DNA of 64,000 nucleotides from Sphingomonas sp. 3P27F8 (GTDB lineage: Bacteria > Pseudomonadota > Alphaproteobacteria > Sphingomonadales > Sphingomonadaceae): NCBI RefSeq assembly GCF_005502745.1, contig NZ_SCNL01000001.1:186001-250000 (forward strand), written 5' to 3'. This document shows, piece after piece, positions 10,223 to 19,475 of the stretch; position 1 is the stretch's first letter, and the number at the start of each line of letters is the position of its first letter. Made by a program: the position numbers and the translations under genes. Below the pieces are notes generated by a model. That model had not been told where the DNA came from, did no database searches, and saw nothing but the letters and a program-made list of their open reading frames with translations.

Positions 10223-10693
10223 ATGATCCTGGCACTGCTGCTTCAGGCCGCTGTTCCCTTGACCGCCGCGCCGCCCGGCCCCGGCCAGCCGCCCGCCACG
10301 ATGGTGGTGGAGCCTGCCGCAATGATGATCGCCGCCTGTGATCTAGATCGCGACGGCCGCACCACCGCCGGCGAGCTTCAGGCCTGCGTCGAGCGCAGCT
10401 TCGCCGCGATCGATAGCGCGCACAAAGGCTCGCTCGGTTACATCGAATTCGCCGACTGGGCCGAACGCTGGCTGGGAGATCGCAACGCTCTCCCGAGCCC
10501 GTTCGAAGTGGACAGCGATGGCGACAATCGCATTACCGCAGCCGAATTGAACGCGAAGATGGCTCAGATCTTCCGGCGGCTCGATCGCGATCACGATGGC
10601 GCGGTAACGCGTGCCGAATGCCTGACGATCCGCGCGGTCCTGCCCAATCCGGCGAGCGGCAAGCACAAACGCGGCGCAACGCCGCCACAATGA
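10223..10693 (+). CDS. Secreted or periplasmic EF-hand calcium-binding protein
   Basis: The product has 156 residues. It starts with a hydrophobic signal-like segment ([17 protein letters not shown]) and carries at least three EF-hand loops: [26 protein letters not shown] and [12 protein letters not shown], each with Asp at positions 1, 3 and 5 and Glu at 12. The start at 10223 is chosen because the signal segment follows directly. The frame stays open upstream to 10070, but that part has no protein-like character. It is followed after 10 bases by tgt, possibly in the same transcript. The role is unknown; calcium sensing or buffering is a family-level inference. Confidence 0.75.
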   Translation: MILALLLQAAVPLTAAPPGPGQPPATMVVEPAAMMIAACDLDRDGRTTAGELQACVERSFAAIDSAHKGSLGYIEFADWAERWLGDRNALPSPFEVDSDGDNRITAAELNAKMAQIFRRLDRDHDGAVTRAECLTIRAVLPNPASGKHKRGATPPQ

Positions 10694-10703
10694 GTTCCAT
10701 ACG

Positions 10704-11828
10704 ATGACCTCGCGGTTCACCTTCACCGTCGCCGCCACCGACGGGGCGGCGCGCACGGGCACAATCGCGATGCAGCGCGGCGTGATCCGCACGCCCGCCT
10801 TCATGCCAGTCGGCACCGCCGCAACCGTGAAGGCGATGAAGCCTGCAGATGTCGCTGCGTCTGGTGCGGACATCATCCTGGGCAACACCTATCACCTGAT
10901 GCTGCGCCCCGGCGCGGAGCGTGTCGCGCGGCTTGGCGGGCTGCATGATTTCATGGGCTGGAAGCGGCCGATCCTCACCGATTCGGGCGGCTATCAAGTG
11001 ATGAGCCTCGCCGATCTCACCAAGCGCAGCGAGGATGGGGTTTCGTTCAAGAGCCATCTCGATGGCTCGCGCCATATGCTGTCGCCCGAACGCTCGATCG
11101 AGATCCAGCGCCTGCTCGGTTCGAACATCATAATGGCATTCGACGAACTCGTGCCCACCACGTCGGCGCGCGAGGTGCAGGCGGCGGCAATGGAGCGTTC
11201 GATGCGCTGGGCAAAGCGCAGCCGCGCCGCTTTCGATGCGGGCGGCGCACATGCCGCGTCGAACGCGATCTTCGGCATCCAGCAGGGCGCGCTTGACGAA
11301 GGGCTGCGCAAATCCTCCGCCGACGCACTGATCGATATCGGCTTCGATGGATACGCCATCGGCGGTCTGGCGGTCGGCGAGGGTCAGGAGGCGATGTTCG
11401 GCTGTCTCGATTTCGCGCCCGGCCAGCTCCCCACCGAAAAACCGCGCTACCTGATGGGCGTCGGGAAGCCGGACGATATCGTTGGCGCAGTCGAACGCGG
11501 GGTCGACATGTTCGACTGCGTACTGCCAACCCGTTCCGGCCGCACCGGCCAGGCCTTTACCCGCACCGGCCCGATCAACATCCGCAACGCGCGCTTCGCC
11601 GAGGATGACGGGCCGCTCGATCCCGACTGCGGCTGCCCGGTATGCAGCACCTGGAGCCGCGCCTATCTTCATCATCTCGTGCGCGCGGGCGAAATTCTCG
11701 GGGCAATGCTGATGACCGAACATAACATCTGGTTCTACGAAGCATTGATGGCGGATTTGCGCGCGGCGATCTCGGCGGGCACGCTGGGTACTTTCGCCGG
11801 CGCGTTCCGCGCGCGATACTACGGTTAA
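10704..11828 (+). CDS. tgt: Queuine tRNA-ribosyltransferase
   Basis: This 374-residue enzyme swaps guanine-34 for preQ1 in tRNAs with GUN anticodons, the committed step of queuosine formation. It has the substrate-recognition motif [10 protein letters not shown] with the catalytic Asp, the DELVP segment and GGLAVGEGQ. The zinc site [16 protein letters not shown] has three Cys and a His. Length and motif order match bacterial Tgt fully. A YhhQ-type queuosine-precursor transporter is encoded at 39476, consistent with preQ0/preQ1 salvage. No queCDEF genes occur in the window. Confidence 0.96.
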   Translation: MTSRFTFTVAATDGAARTGTIAMQRGVIRTPAFMPVGTAATVKAMKPADVAASGADIILGNTYHLMLRPGAERVARLGGLHDFMGWKRPILTDSGGYQVMSLADLTKRSEDGVSFKSHLDGSRHMLSPERSIEIQRLLGSNIIMAFDELVPTTSAREVQAAAMERSMRWAKRSRAAFDAGGAHAASNAIFGIQQGALDEGLRKSSADALIDIGFDGYAIGGLAVGEGQEAMFGCLDFAPGQLPTEKPRYLMGVGKPDDIVGAVERGVDMFDCVLPTRSGRTGQAFTRTGPINIRNARFAEDDGPLDPDCGCPVCSTWSRAYLHHLVRAGEILGAMLMTEHNIWFYEALMADLRAAISAGTLGTFAGAFRARYYG

Positions 11829-11842
11829 GAAGGAGAGTAAGC

Positions 11843-12037
11843 GTGTCCGACAACGAAGAGCCCAACGAAATACTCGCCGCCGCGCGCGATGCCAAGGCGC
11901 ATGAAGAGGGCGCCGGCAAGGCCAAGCGCGAGGAGCGTGCGCGCAACTGGAACCTCGGAAAGATCGGCTTGGGCGTCGGAATCGGCTCCGCTGCGGTCGC
12001 TGCGGCCGTGCTGTTCGCGAACCGCGACAAGAAATGA
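11843..12037 (+). CDS. Small membrane-anchored hypothetical protein
   Basis: The product has 64 residues and starts with GTG behind a strong AAGGAGAG ribosome-binding site 14 bases after the tgt stop. The first 45 residues are highly charged and Ala/Glu/Lys-rich, probably helical. The last 20 form a single membrane helix (IGLGVGIGSAAVAAAVLF) ending in a positive NRDKK tail. This predicts a C-tail-anchored or N-in protein. It is probably co-transcribed with tgt. No family recognised. Confidence 0.65.
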   Translation: MSDNEEPNEILAAARDAKAHEEGAGKAKREERARNWNLGKIGLGVGIGSAAVAAAVLFANRDKK

Positions 12038-12045
12038 CAACCGAC

Positions 12046-12070
12046 GCCGCGCGAGAAGCTTCCGCGCGGC
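12046..12070 (+). terminator. Hairpin after the tgt operon
   Basis: GCCGCGCG (12046-12053) pairs perfectly with CGCGCGGC (12063-12070), and the 9-base loop holds the self-complementary GAAGCTTC. There is no U-tract, so it may be a weak or Rho-assisted terminator between the small protein and the M16 protease gene. Confidence 0.45.
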
Positions 12071-12128
12071 TGAGCTATCATCGCCCCCCGCCGTCAAGAT
12101 CATCGCGGCGTCGCGCTGAGAGAACGCC

Positions 12129-14957
12129 ATGCGCCTGATCCTGACGTTGCTTGCCGCTGTCGCCGCTCCCGCGCTTGGCGAAACGGCACCACCCCTGCCG
12201 GCGGTCAAGCCAATCGCTTTCAATGAACGCAGCTTGCCGAACGGCCTGCGTGTTTATGCGATCCGCGATACGGCTACCCCGAATGTGGCGGTTCAGGTGT
12301 GGTACGATGTCGGCGGCCGCGACGATCCGCGCGGCCGCTCCGGATTCGCGCATCTGTTCGAGCATCTGATGTTCAAGGCGACGCGCAACCTTCGGGCCGA
12401 ACAGTTCGACCGGCTGACAGAGGACGTCGGTGGTTATAATAACGCTTCCACGGGGGACGATTACACGAACTATTTCGAGGTCGTCCCGGCCAATCATCTC
12501 CAGCGACTCCTGTTCGCGGAGGCCGATCGCATGGCTTCGCTGGTCGTCTCTCCCGCCGATTTCGCCTCGGAGCGCGATGTGGTGAAGGAGGAGTTTCGTC
12601 AGTCCGTCCTAGCGCGTCCCTATGGTAAATTGGAATCGCTGTATCTTCCGGCGCTGGCCTATCAGCGCCACCCTTATGCGCGCGGCGTGATCGGCAGCAT
12701 CGCCAATCTCGATTCAGCGACGATCGAGGACGTGCGTGCCTTTCACGCCACCTATTACCGGCCGGACAATGCGGTTCTGGTCGTCGCCGGCAACTTCGAC
12801 CCCGCAGAGTTCGATCGCTGGGTCGATCGCTATTTCGCGCCGATCAAGCGCCCCGATCGCCCGATCCCTCGCGTGATCACCGACGAGACCGTTCGCACAA
12901 AGCCGGTAAGCGTAACCGTCCACGAACCGAACACCCCGCTCCCCGCGATCGCGCTCAGCTATCCGCTGCCGCCTGATCGCTCCACCGACATACCTGCGCT
13001 GATGGTGCTCCAGGCGATCCTCGCGCACGGCGAGAGTTCGCGACTTTACGAGAATCTGGTCTATCGTGACGGCCTTGCGCAGTCGGTCGAGGCGACGCTC
13101 GATACGCGCGCGGGGCCGGGGAAGCTCGACGTCACCGCGATCGTCGCGAGCGGCAAGGCGCCGGACGCGGTGGAGCATGCGTTGCGGGCGCAACTCGCGC
13201 GGATGCGCGATACCCTCGCCTCCACCGCGGAACTTACCATCGCCAAGACCGGCATTCTCACCGATGCCCTCAAGGCAAGCGAGACAGTGGAGGGTCGCGC
13301 GCGCATCATCGCCGCGTCGGTGCTGGTGGACGGCGATCCACGCGCCAGCGAACGACAGCTCGCGGCGGTTCGGCGGATCTCCGCCGCCGACGTTCAGCGG
13401 GTCGCACGTCTTTATCTGGGCGATGATCGCGTCGCGACGATTCGTTATCTTCCGGCCGCCGATGGTGCGAACGCGGATACAGGCATCCCCATCGCCGCGA
13501 CGGTAGAGACACGCGCTCTTGCGATCCCGGCCGATATCACCCTCGTCACGCCCGCCAGCGATGCAGATCGGGTGCCGCTGCCGCCTCTCGGTCCGGCCAT
13601 TGAGGGGCAGGTTCCGGTGCCGCGTGAAATCCGGCTGGCAAACGGCCTGCGCGTCGTGACCATCGAGCGCCATGACGTGCCGCTCGTCACCGCGAGGCTG
13701 GTCGGGCTGTCGGGCGCAGCGCGTGATCCGAGCGGCAAGGCAGGCGCCGCGAGCCTCGCTGCCGCACTGCTGACAAAAGGCACCCATACCCGCTCAGCCG
13801 TTCAGATCGCGCGCGAGGCGGAGGCGTTGGGCGCGTCGATCGATACCGGCGTGGCCCGCGAGGGCAGCGCGATCGGCATCACCATCGCGACGCCCGCGGT
13901 GGCCCCCGCGCTCGATCTGCTCGCCGATGCCGCGCGCAACGCGACACTTGCGCCAGACGAACTGGAGCGCGCCCGCGCGCAGGCGATCGATGCGGCACAG
14001 GTATCTCTGACCGAGCCGATGGAACTTGCCGGGTTGGCCGCTGATCGCGCGCTATTTGGCGCATCGGGCTATGGCGGCGCCGTGGACGGCACGCCCGCCT
14101 CGCTGAAGGCGATCACCCGCGCAGATCTGCAGGCAGCCTCTGCCGCCGCCTGGTCGCCCGATCGAACGACACTGATCCTGGCTGGCGACATAACGCCGGA
14201 CACCGCGAGGGCGCTGGCGGAGCGAGCATTCGGTGATTGGCGGGCGGCCACTACCGCTCCCGCGCCGGTCGCTCGGCCGACGCCGGCCACCGCGCCGCGC
14301 ACGATCCTCGTTGATTTGCCGGATGCGGGACAGGCAGGTGTCATTGTCGCGCGCGGTGCGGTGCCCAGGGGCGATGCACGCTATTATCCGGCATTGCTCG
14401 CCAATACCGTGCTCGGAGACGGTTACACATCGCGGCTCAATCAGGAGATCCGGATCAAGCGCGGGCTTTCCTATGGGGCGCAAAGCGATCTGAACGCTGG
14501 GCGCGACACGGGCTCAATCGATGCCGGCGCCTCTACAAAGAACGCCTCCGCAGCCGAGGTGGTTACGCTGATCGCCGGAGAGATGCGACGTCTGGGCGGC
14601 GTCCCGATCCCGGAAGCCGAACTGGCCACGCGCCGCTCGGTGCTTATCGGCAATTTCGGGCGACAGGTGGAACGCACCGCCGGGCTCGCCGGAATCGCTG
14701 GAAGCGCGGTGTCAAACGGGCTGCCTGTCGACGAAATGACCCGCTACGCCGAAGCGATTCGCAACACCCCCGCCAACGCAGTGCAGGCTGCGGGCGCCTC
14801 GTTGTTCGATCCGTCTAACGCGGTCATCGTCGTCGTCGGAGATGCCCGCGCATTCGGTGACGCATTGCGCAAACAGCGACCCGAAACCGACACGATCCCG
14901 GCTGCCGCCCTGAACCTCGACGTCGCAACGTTGCGACGAACCGGTCCCTTGAGATGA
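12129..14957 (+). CDS. M16 family zinc metallopeptidase with two tandem domains, exported
   Basis: The 942-residue protein has a signal peptide (MRLILTLLAAVAAPALG) and two M16 units. The first, at about 30-460, has the inverted zinc motif HLFEH (His75, Glu78, His79) and a downstream Glu in the ERDVVKEE region. The second, at about 490-930, lacks the HxxEH motif and is probably the structural half, as is usual in this pitrilysin/insulinase class. The fold forms a clam-shell chamber that degrades peptides and small proteins, here likely in the periplasm. The neighbours do not define a substrate. Length and two-domain structure are normal for alphaproteobacteria. Confidence 0.92.
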   Translation: MRLILTLLAAVAAPALGETAPPLPAVKPIAFNERSLPNGLRVYAIRDTATPNVAVQVWYDVGGRDDPRGRSGFAHLFEHLMFKATRNLRAEQFDRLTEDVGGYNNASTGDDYTNYFEVVPANHLQRLLFAEADRMASLVVSPADFASERDVVKEEFRQSVLARPYGKLESLYLPALAYQRHPYARGVIGSIANLDSATIEDVRAFHATYYRPDNAVLVVAGNFDPAEFDRWVDRYFAPIKRPDRPIPRVITDETVRTKPVSVTVHEPNTPLPAIALSYPLPPDRSTDIPALMVLQAILAHGESSRLYENLVYRDGLAQSVEATLDTRAGPGKLDVTAIVASGKAPDAVEHALRAQLARMRDTLASTAELTIAKTGILTDALKASETVEGRARIIAASVLVDGDPRASERQLAAVRRISAADVQRVARLYLGDDRVATIRYLPAADGANADTGIPIAATVETRALAIPADITLVTPASDADRVPLPPLGPAIEGQVPVPREIRLANGLRVVTIERHDVPLVTARLVGLSGAARDPSGKAGAASLAAALLTKGTHTRSAVQIAREAEALGASIDTGVAREGSAIGITIATPAVAPALDLLADAARNATLAPDELERARAQAIDAAQVSLTEPMELAGLAADRALFGASGYGGAVDGTPASLKAITRADLQAASAAAWSPDRTTLILAGDITPDTARALAERAFGDWRAATTAPAPVARPTPATAPRTILVDLPDAGQAGVIVARGAVPRGDARYYPALLANTVLGDGYTSRLNQEIRIKRGLSYGAQSDLNAGRDTGSIDAGASTKNASAAEVVTLIAGEMRRLGGVPIPEAELATRRSVLIGNFGRQVERTAGLAGIAGSAVSNGLPVDEMTRYAEAIRNTPANAVQAAGASLFDPSNAVIVVVGDARAFGDALRKQRPETDTIPAAALNLDVATLRRTGPLR

Positions 14958-14989
14958 AATCGTAAGCCATCCGCGCTAGGGATCGGCAC

Positions 14990-15991
14990 ATGCCTACCGC
15001 CGCGACCCATCCCAGCGAACGGCGTGCCCAACGCCGCGCGCGGCGGCCGGCGCGGAGACGAGTGGTAGGTCTTACGCTGCTGCCCGTCGCGGTAGCTTCC
15101 GCCGCGCTCACCGGCGTGAGCATATTACACTTCAACGATGCTCCGCCCGCCCTCCGCACCATGCCGAGCCGGAACGCGCTGAGCGACGCCGCCGAAGCTC
15201 CGAATGGCGAGCTCGCGGCACCGGCGCGCGGCTCTACCGGCACAATCGCGCTGCCGCCGGTCCCGCGCAACGCGACGCCGTCAGGAGCTGGCGGCATTAC
15301 CCCGGCCGTTCCTTTTTCCACCCGACTCGCCAGTTCGATCGATCGTGCCCGCGCCCTGGAGTGTCTGACGTCGGCGGTTTATTACGAGGCTGCCTCGGAG
15401 AGCGATGCCGGCCAGCGCGCGGTGGCGCAGGTGGTCGTCAATCGGGTGCGGCATCCGGCCTCCCCCCCCACGATATGCGGTGTCGTCTATCAGGGCGCGA
15501 ACCGCACCAGCGGGTGTCAGTTCAGCTTCGCCTGCGACGGTTCTGCCGCGCGTATTCCGGCAGGCGGCGCGTGGGGGAGAGCCGCGCGCAATGCGGCGGT
15601 GATCCTTGCCGGGCAGGTGTTCGCGCCGGTCGGCCTCGCGACTCACTATCATACCTATGCCGTCACCCCGTCTTGGAACCGTACACTGGTGATGACGGAT
15701 GCGATCGGCGCGCATTTCTTCCACCGCTGGAAAGGCTATTGGGGAACGCCGGCAGCGTTCAGCCGGATCTATCGCGGCGGCGAGCCGGCAATTGCCGCGC
15801 CATTGCCGATACTTGCGCTTAAAGGAAACGCGCAGGTCATCGAACGGGACAATGTCGGTTCGACACCCACCGCCTCGGGCCCGCCCACCGATATGGAAAG
15901 CGGCGCCGCGTTGCGCGACGCCACTTCCGATAAACTGCCCCAGTCTCCGATACTTGACCGCTGGAAAGACTCGGGGAAACCGCTACGCTAG
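14990..15991 (+). CDS. SleB-type cell wall hydrolase
   Basis: The product has 333 residues. A short, very basic cytoplasmic N-terminus is followed by one membrane helix (about 25-45) and a Pro/Ala-rich linker. The hydrolase_2 domain spans about 120-245 and contains ALECLTSAVYYEAASES and the GCQFSFACDG segment, which carry the conserved Glu and Cys residues of SleB/CwlJ-like lytic transglycosylases. It probably cleaves peptidoglycan from the periplasmic side of the inner membrane. Its 3' end faces the convergent gene at 15993 with only one base between stops. Confidence 0.85.
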   Translation: MPTAATHPSERRAQRRARRPARRRVVGLTLLPVAVASAALTGVSILHFNDAPPALRTMPSRNALSDAAEAPNGELAAPARGSTGTIALPPVPRNATPSGAGGITPAVPFSTRLASSIDRARALECLTSAVYYEAASESDAGQRAVAQVVVNRVRHPASPPTICGVVYQGANRTSGCQFSFACDGSAARIPAGGAWGRAARNAAVILAGQVFAPVGLATHYHTYAVTPSWNRTLVMTDAIGAHFFHRWKGYWGTPAAFSRIYRGGEPAIAAPLPILALKGNAQVIERDNVGSTPTASGPPTDMESGAALRDATSDKLPQSPILDRWKDSGKPLR

Positions 15992-15992
15992 A

Positions 15993-16316
15993 TCAGCGAC
16001 GATGGCGAATATCGTGCTTTCGCGCATACACGCGCGCGCTGAGTTGATCGAACCGCCGGTCGAGATCGCGGCGCTCGGCGATTGTAAAACCGCCGCGACG
16101 ATAGCGCGCTTCCAGCCCCTGCAGATCGCGTAGTTGCCCACGCAGACGCAATGCCTCCGCACGGTTCAGGCTGCCAGAGCGAAGTCCTTGGTCTATCCGG
16201 GTGTCGAGGTTGCCGACGCGCTGGCTGATCGGCACCCACCGCCCCGGCTGGGCGACACTAGGCACAGCCGAGACTGCAAGACCGATCCCGGCCGCGATCA
16301 TCGTCAATTTCTTCAT
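15993..16316 (-). CDS. Small exported hypothetical protein
   Basis: The product has 107 residues from the second of two closely spaced ATGs. This start lies 7 bases after AGGGAG, whereas the first ATG at 16322 lies only one base from it. A signal peptide (MKKLTMIAAGIGLAVSAVPSVAQ) precedes a mature part of about 84 residues that is rich in Arg and Leu and probably a helical hairpin (RIDQGLRSGSLNRAEALRLR, RRDLDRRFDQLS). This pattern recurs in sphingomonad periplasmic proteins of unknown role. No catalytic motif is visible. Confidence 0.7.
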   Translation of the reverse strand: MKKLTMIAAGIGLAVSAVPSVAQPGRWVPISQRVGNLDTRIDQGLRSGSLNRAEALRLRGQLRDLQGLEARYRRGGFTIAERRDLDRRFDQLSARVYARKHDIRHRR

Positions 16317-16436
16317 GTTCATACTCCCTACACGGCCGATACGACGGCCACGGGCGAACCTGACTCAACACTGTCGCGCACATGTGCCGGGACGGCGACA
16401 AAATTGTCGCAATATGTCGCCGTCCTGGCGCTTAGA

Positions 16437-16841
16437 TCAGCGGCAACGCACGTTGCTCTTGTCGACAGACTTGCCGAGAAGCGCGCCGCCCGCGCCCCCC
16501 AGCAGCGCGCCGAGCACGCCCGAACCGCCGGGCGCGATCGCCGCGCCCAACGCACCGCCGGCAATGCCGCCGACGATCAGGCCGGTGGTGCCGTCGTTGC
16601 GGCGGCAATAATAGCGGCCGTCCTGCCCGACATAGACGCGGTCGTTGTTGCTGAGACGACGCTCGCGGTAGCGCGGATTGTCGCGATAGTAACGATCGGC
16701 GTAATAGCCGTTATACGCGGGATCGGGACGGTTGTAATCGTAGCGGCGGTAGCCGTCGCCAGCGTAGCCGGGGCCTTCATCGCCGACACAACCCGTCACC
16801 ATCACCGCCGCGCCAAGCGCGGCCAGAGCAACCTTCCTCAT
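16437..16841 (-). CDS. Glycine-zipper lipoprotein
   Basis: The product has 134 residues. The start at 16841 places a lipoprotein signal (MRKVALAALGAAVMVTGC) with lipobox VTGC directly at the N-terminus; an in-frame start at 16907 would push it inward. The mature part has a Tyr/Arg/Asp-rich spacer and then a glycine-zipper hairpin (GLIVGGIAGGALGAAI, GVLGALLGGAGGALLG), as in SmpA/17-kDa-antigen-like outer membrane proteins. It ends in VRCR. It is a paralogue in design of the protein at 60275. It probably sits in the outer membrane, but its role is unknown. Confidence 0.8.
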   Translation of the reverse strand: MRKVALAALGAAVMVTGCVGDEGPGYAGDGYRRYDYNRPDPAYNGYYADRYYRDNPRYRERRLSNNDRVYVGQDGRYYCRRNDGTTGLIVGGIAGGALGAAIAPGGSGVLGALLGGAGGALLGKSVDKSNVRCR

Positions 16842-16946
16842 CACCTGTTCTCCATCGTTACCGACGGAAACAAAATGGTTACGCCCGCGAAAGGTTGCGC
16901 CGGCCAAATGGATTGCGGATGAATTCGGCCGTCGCCCGCAGCCGGC

Positions 16947-19205
16947 TCAACGGGCGATCCCGCCCGCCGCAAGCACCGCGAGCGTCACCAGCTCGCTGGC
17001 GGTGGATGTCATCGTCGCGATCTGCACCGGCTTTTCCATGCCGATCAGCATCGGGCCGATCATCGAATCCCCGCCCAGTTCGCGCAGCAGCTTGGCGGAG
17101 ATGTTGGCCGATTGAAGCCCGGGCATCACCAGCACATTGGCCGGGCCAGACAGACGGGCGAACGGATAGTTGGCAAGCTGCTTCGGATTGAGCGCGACAT
17201 CCGGCGCCATCTCGCCTTCATATTCAAAGCCCACCTTGCGCTCGTCGAGCACCCCCACCGCCGCACGGATATTCTCCAGCCACTGCCCCTCGGGATTCCC
17301 GAAGGTGGAATAGCTGAGAAAGGCGACGCGCGGCTCATGCCCCATGCGCCGCGCGACCTGCGCGGTCTGCTCGGCGATGTCGGCGAGTTCTTCCGGGCTC
17401 GGGCGTTCGTTCACTGTCGTATCGGCGATGAACACGGTGTGGCTCTGCCCGACGAGGATATGGATGCCGAACGGCGTGCGGCCGGGCTCGGGATCGATCA
17501 CCCGCTTCACCTCGCGCATCGTGTGCGCCCACGTGCGCGTGATGCCGGTGATCATCGCGTCAGCCTGACCGAGCTGCAGCATCACGGAGCCGAAAATGTT
17601 GCGATCCTGGTTTATCATCCGCTCGCAATCGCGGCGCAGATAGCCGCGCCGCTGGAGCCGCTGATAGAGGAAGTCGACCATCCGGGGCACCAGCGGGGAA
17701 TGGCGGCTGTTGTGCAGCTCATATTCCTCGGGGTTGTTGACGCCCAGTGCGCGCAGCCGGTCGGGCACGTCGTCCCGCCCGACGAGCACGGGCGTGCCAT
17801 AGCCGCCTTCCTTGAACTGGATCGCGGCGCGCAGCACCACCTCTTCCTCGCCCTCGGCAAACAGCACGCGCTTGGGATGCGCGCGCGCGCCTTCATAGGC
17901 CAGGCTGAGGACGGAATTCGTCGGGTTGAGCCGCCCGCGAAGCCGCTGGCGATAGCCATCCATATCGAGGATCGGCTTGGTCGCGACGCCCGAATCCATC
18001 GCCGCGCGGGCCACGGCGACGGACACCACCTCCATCAGGCGCGGGTCGAACGGGGCGGGAATGATATAATCGGGGCCGAACACGTGGCGCACGCCATAGG
18101 CAAGCGCCACTTCCTCCGGCACGCGATCGCGCGCCAGCTCCGCGATCGCCTGCGCCGCGGCGATCTTCATCTCCTCGTTGATCGCCGAGGCGCGCACGTC
18201 GAGCGCGCCCCGGAAGATGAACGGGAAGCCCAATACGTTGTTGACCTGATTGGGATAATCCGAACGCCCGGTCGCGATGATCGCATCCGGTCGCGCGGCC
18301 TTGGCCTCCTCGGGGCGGATTTCCGGTTCCGGGTTGGCCATGGCGAAGATGATCGGCGCCTTCGCCATATCCTTCACCATTTCCGGCTTCAGCGCGCCGG
18401 CGGCGGAAAGGCCGAGGAACACGTCCGCGCCGACCAGCGCCTCGGTCAATGTGCGCCGCTCGGTAATGGCGGCGTGCGCGGACTGCCACTGGTTCACGCC
18501 GTCACGGCCCTGATAGATCACGCCCTTGCGATCGCACATCAGCACGTTGTCGTGCCGCACGCCCATCGCCTTGATAAGCTCGGTGCAGGCGATCGCGGCG
18601 GCGCCCGCGCCGTTTACCACCACCTTCACCTCGCTGATGTTCCGCCCGGTCAGCAGGCACGCATTGATGAGGCCAGCCGCCGTGATGATCGCGGTGCCAT
18701 GCTGATCGTCATGGAACACCGGGATGTTCATCCGCTCGCGCAACGTCTGCTCGATGATGAAGCATTCCGGCGCCTTGATGTCCTCCAGGTTGATCCCGCC
18801 GAACGACGGCTCCAGCAGCGCAACGCAGTTGATGAAGGCGTCGACATCCTCGGTCGCCACTTCCAGATCGATCGAGTCCACGTCGGCGAAGCGCTTGAAC
18901 AGGACCGCCTTGCCCTCCATCACCGGCTTGGAGGCCAGCGCGCCGAGATTACCAAGCCCCAGGATCGCCGTGCCGTTTGAAATCACCGCGACCAGATTGC
19001 CCTTGGTCGTGTAATCATATGCCGTCGCAGGATCCCGCGCGATCGCCTCCACCGGCACCGCCACGCCGGGCGAATAGGCCAGCGCCAGATCGCGCTGCGT
19101 CGCCATCGGCTTGGTCGCGACGATCTCGATCTTGCCCGGCCTTCCCTCGGAATGGAAAAGCAACGCTTCGCGCTCGGAAAACTGGACGCTGGTGGGCTCG
19201 GACAT
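16947..19205 (-). CDS. maeB: NADP-dependent malic enzyme with C-terminal phosphotransacetylase-like domain
   Basis: The 752-residue product has a malic enzyme domain (about 1-430) that decarboxylates malate to pyruvate with NADP. Visible motifs are YSPGVAVPVEAI, the GLGNLGALASKPVMEGKA glycine-rich segment and the FHDDQHGTA motif. A phosphate acetyltransferase-like domain (about 440-752) follows; in this MaeB class it is regulatory, binding acetyl-CoA, and not catalytic. Length and domain order are normal for proteobacteria. It supplies NADPH and pyruvate during growth on organic acids. It stands alone and is divergent from mutS. Confidence 0.95.
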   Translation of the reverse strand: MSEPTSVQFSEREALLFHSEGRPGKIEIVATKPMATQRDLALAYSPGVAVPVEAIARDPATAYDYTTKGNLVAVISNGTAILGLGNLGALASKPVMEGKAVLFKRFADVDSIDLEVATEDVDAFINCVALLEPSFGGINLEDIKAPECFIIEQTLRERMNIPVFHDDQHGTAIITAAGLINACLLTGRNISEVKVVVNGAGAAAIACTELIKAMGVRHDNVLMCDRKGVIYQGRDGVNQWQSAHAAITERRTLTEALVGADVFLGLSAAGALKPEMVKDMAKAPIIFAMANPEPEIRPEEAKAARPDAIIATGRSDYPNQVNNVLGFPFIFRGALDVRASAINEEMKIAAAQAIAELARDRVPEEVALAYGVRHVFGPDYIIPAPFDPRLMEVVSVAVARAAMDSGVATKPILDMDGYRQRLRGRLNPTNSVLSLAYEGARAHPKRVLFAEGEEEVVLRAAIQFKEGGYGTPVLVGRDDVPDRLRALGVNNPEEYELHNSRHSPLVPRMVDFLYQRLQRRGYLRRDCERMINQDRNIFGSVMLQLGQADAMITGITRTWAHTMREVKRVIDPEPGRTPFGIHILVGQSHTVFIADTTVNERPSPEELADIAEQTAQVARRMGHEPRVAFLSYSTFGNPEGQWLENIRAAVGVLDERKVGFEYEGEMAPDVALNPKQLANYPFARLSGPANVLVMPGLQSANISAKLLRELGGDSMIGPMLIGMEKPVQIATMTSTASELVTLAVLAAGGIAR

Positions 19206-19475
19206 AGGGCAACCTTGCTGCGAGGGATTGGCAACGATCCTTTAGGCGCACCCCGTCATGATGCAACCGCTCGACGCCTGAAACAATCGTGCGCCTGATG
19301 CATGCCGAAGCGGGCCGCCTGTGTTACGCCCGGCGTTGTGGCAACGCACCGCCGCGTTCCCGGTGTGGAAAGCCGGTTGGGGCGAGCCGTTTCGCGCCGG
19401 CGAGCGGCGCCGTGGCTGCCGGGCATCGTCAACTCGCTGTTTCCCGGCGCCGATCGTCGCGGTATCGCCATCTGG

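Noticed and set aside
17112..18980. A 622-codon plus-strand frame opposite maeB
   Set aside because: It lies entirely antisense to a fully conserved enzyme and has His/Arg/Asp-rich composition with no domain.
19302..19475. N-terminal extension of mutS by 58 residues
   Set aside because: The extra sequence is Arg-rich, lies before the usual MutS start and would use an ATG without a ribosome-binding site.
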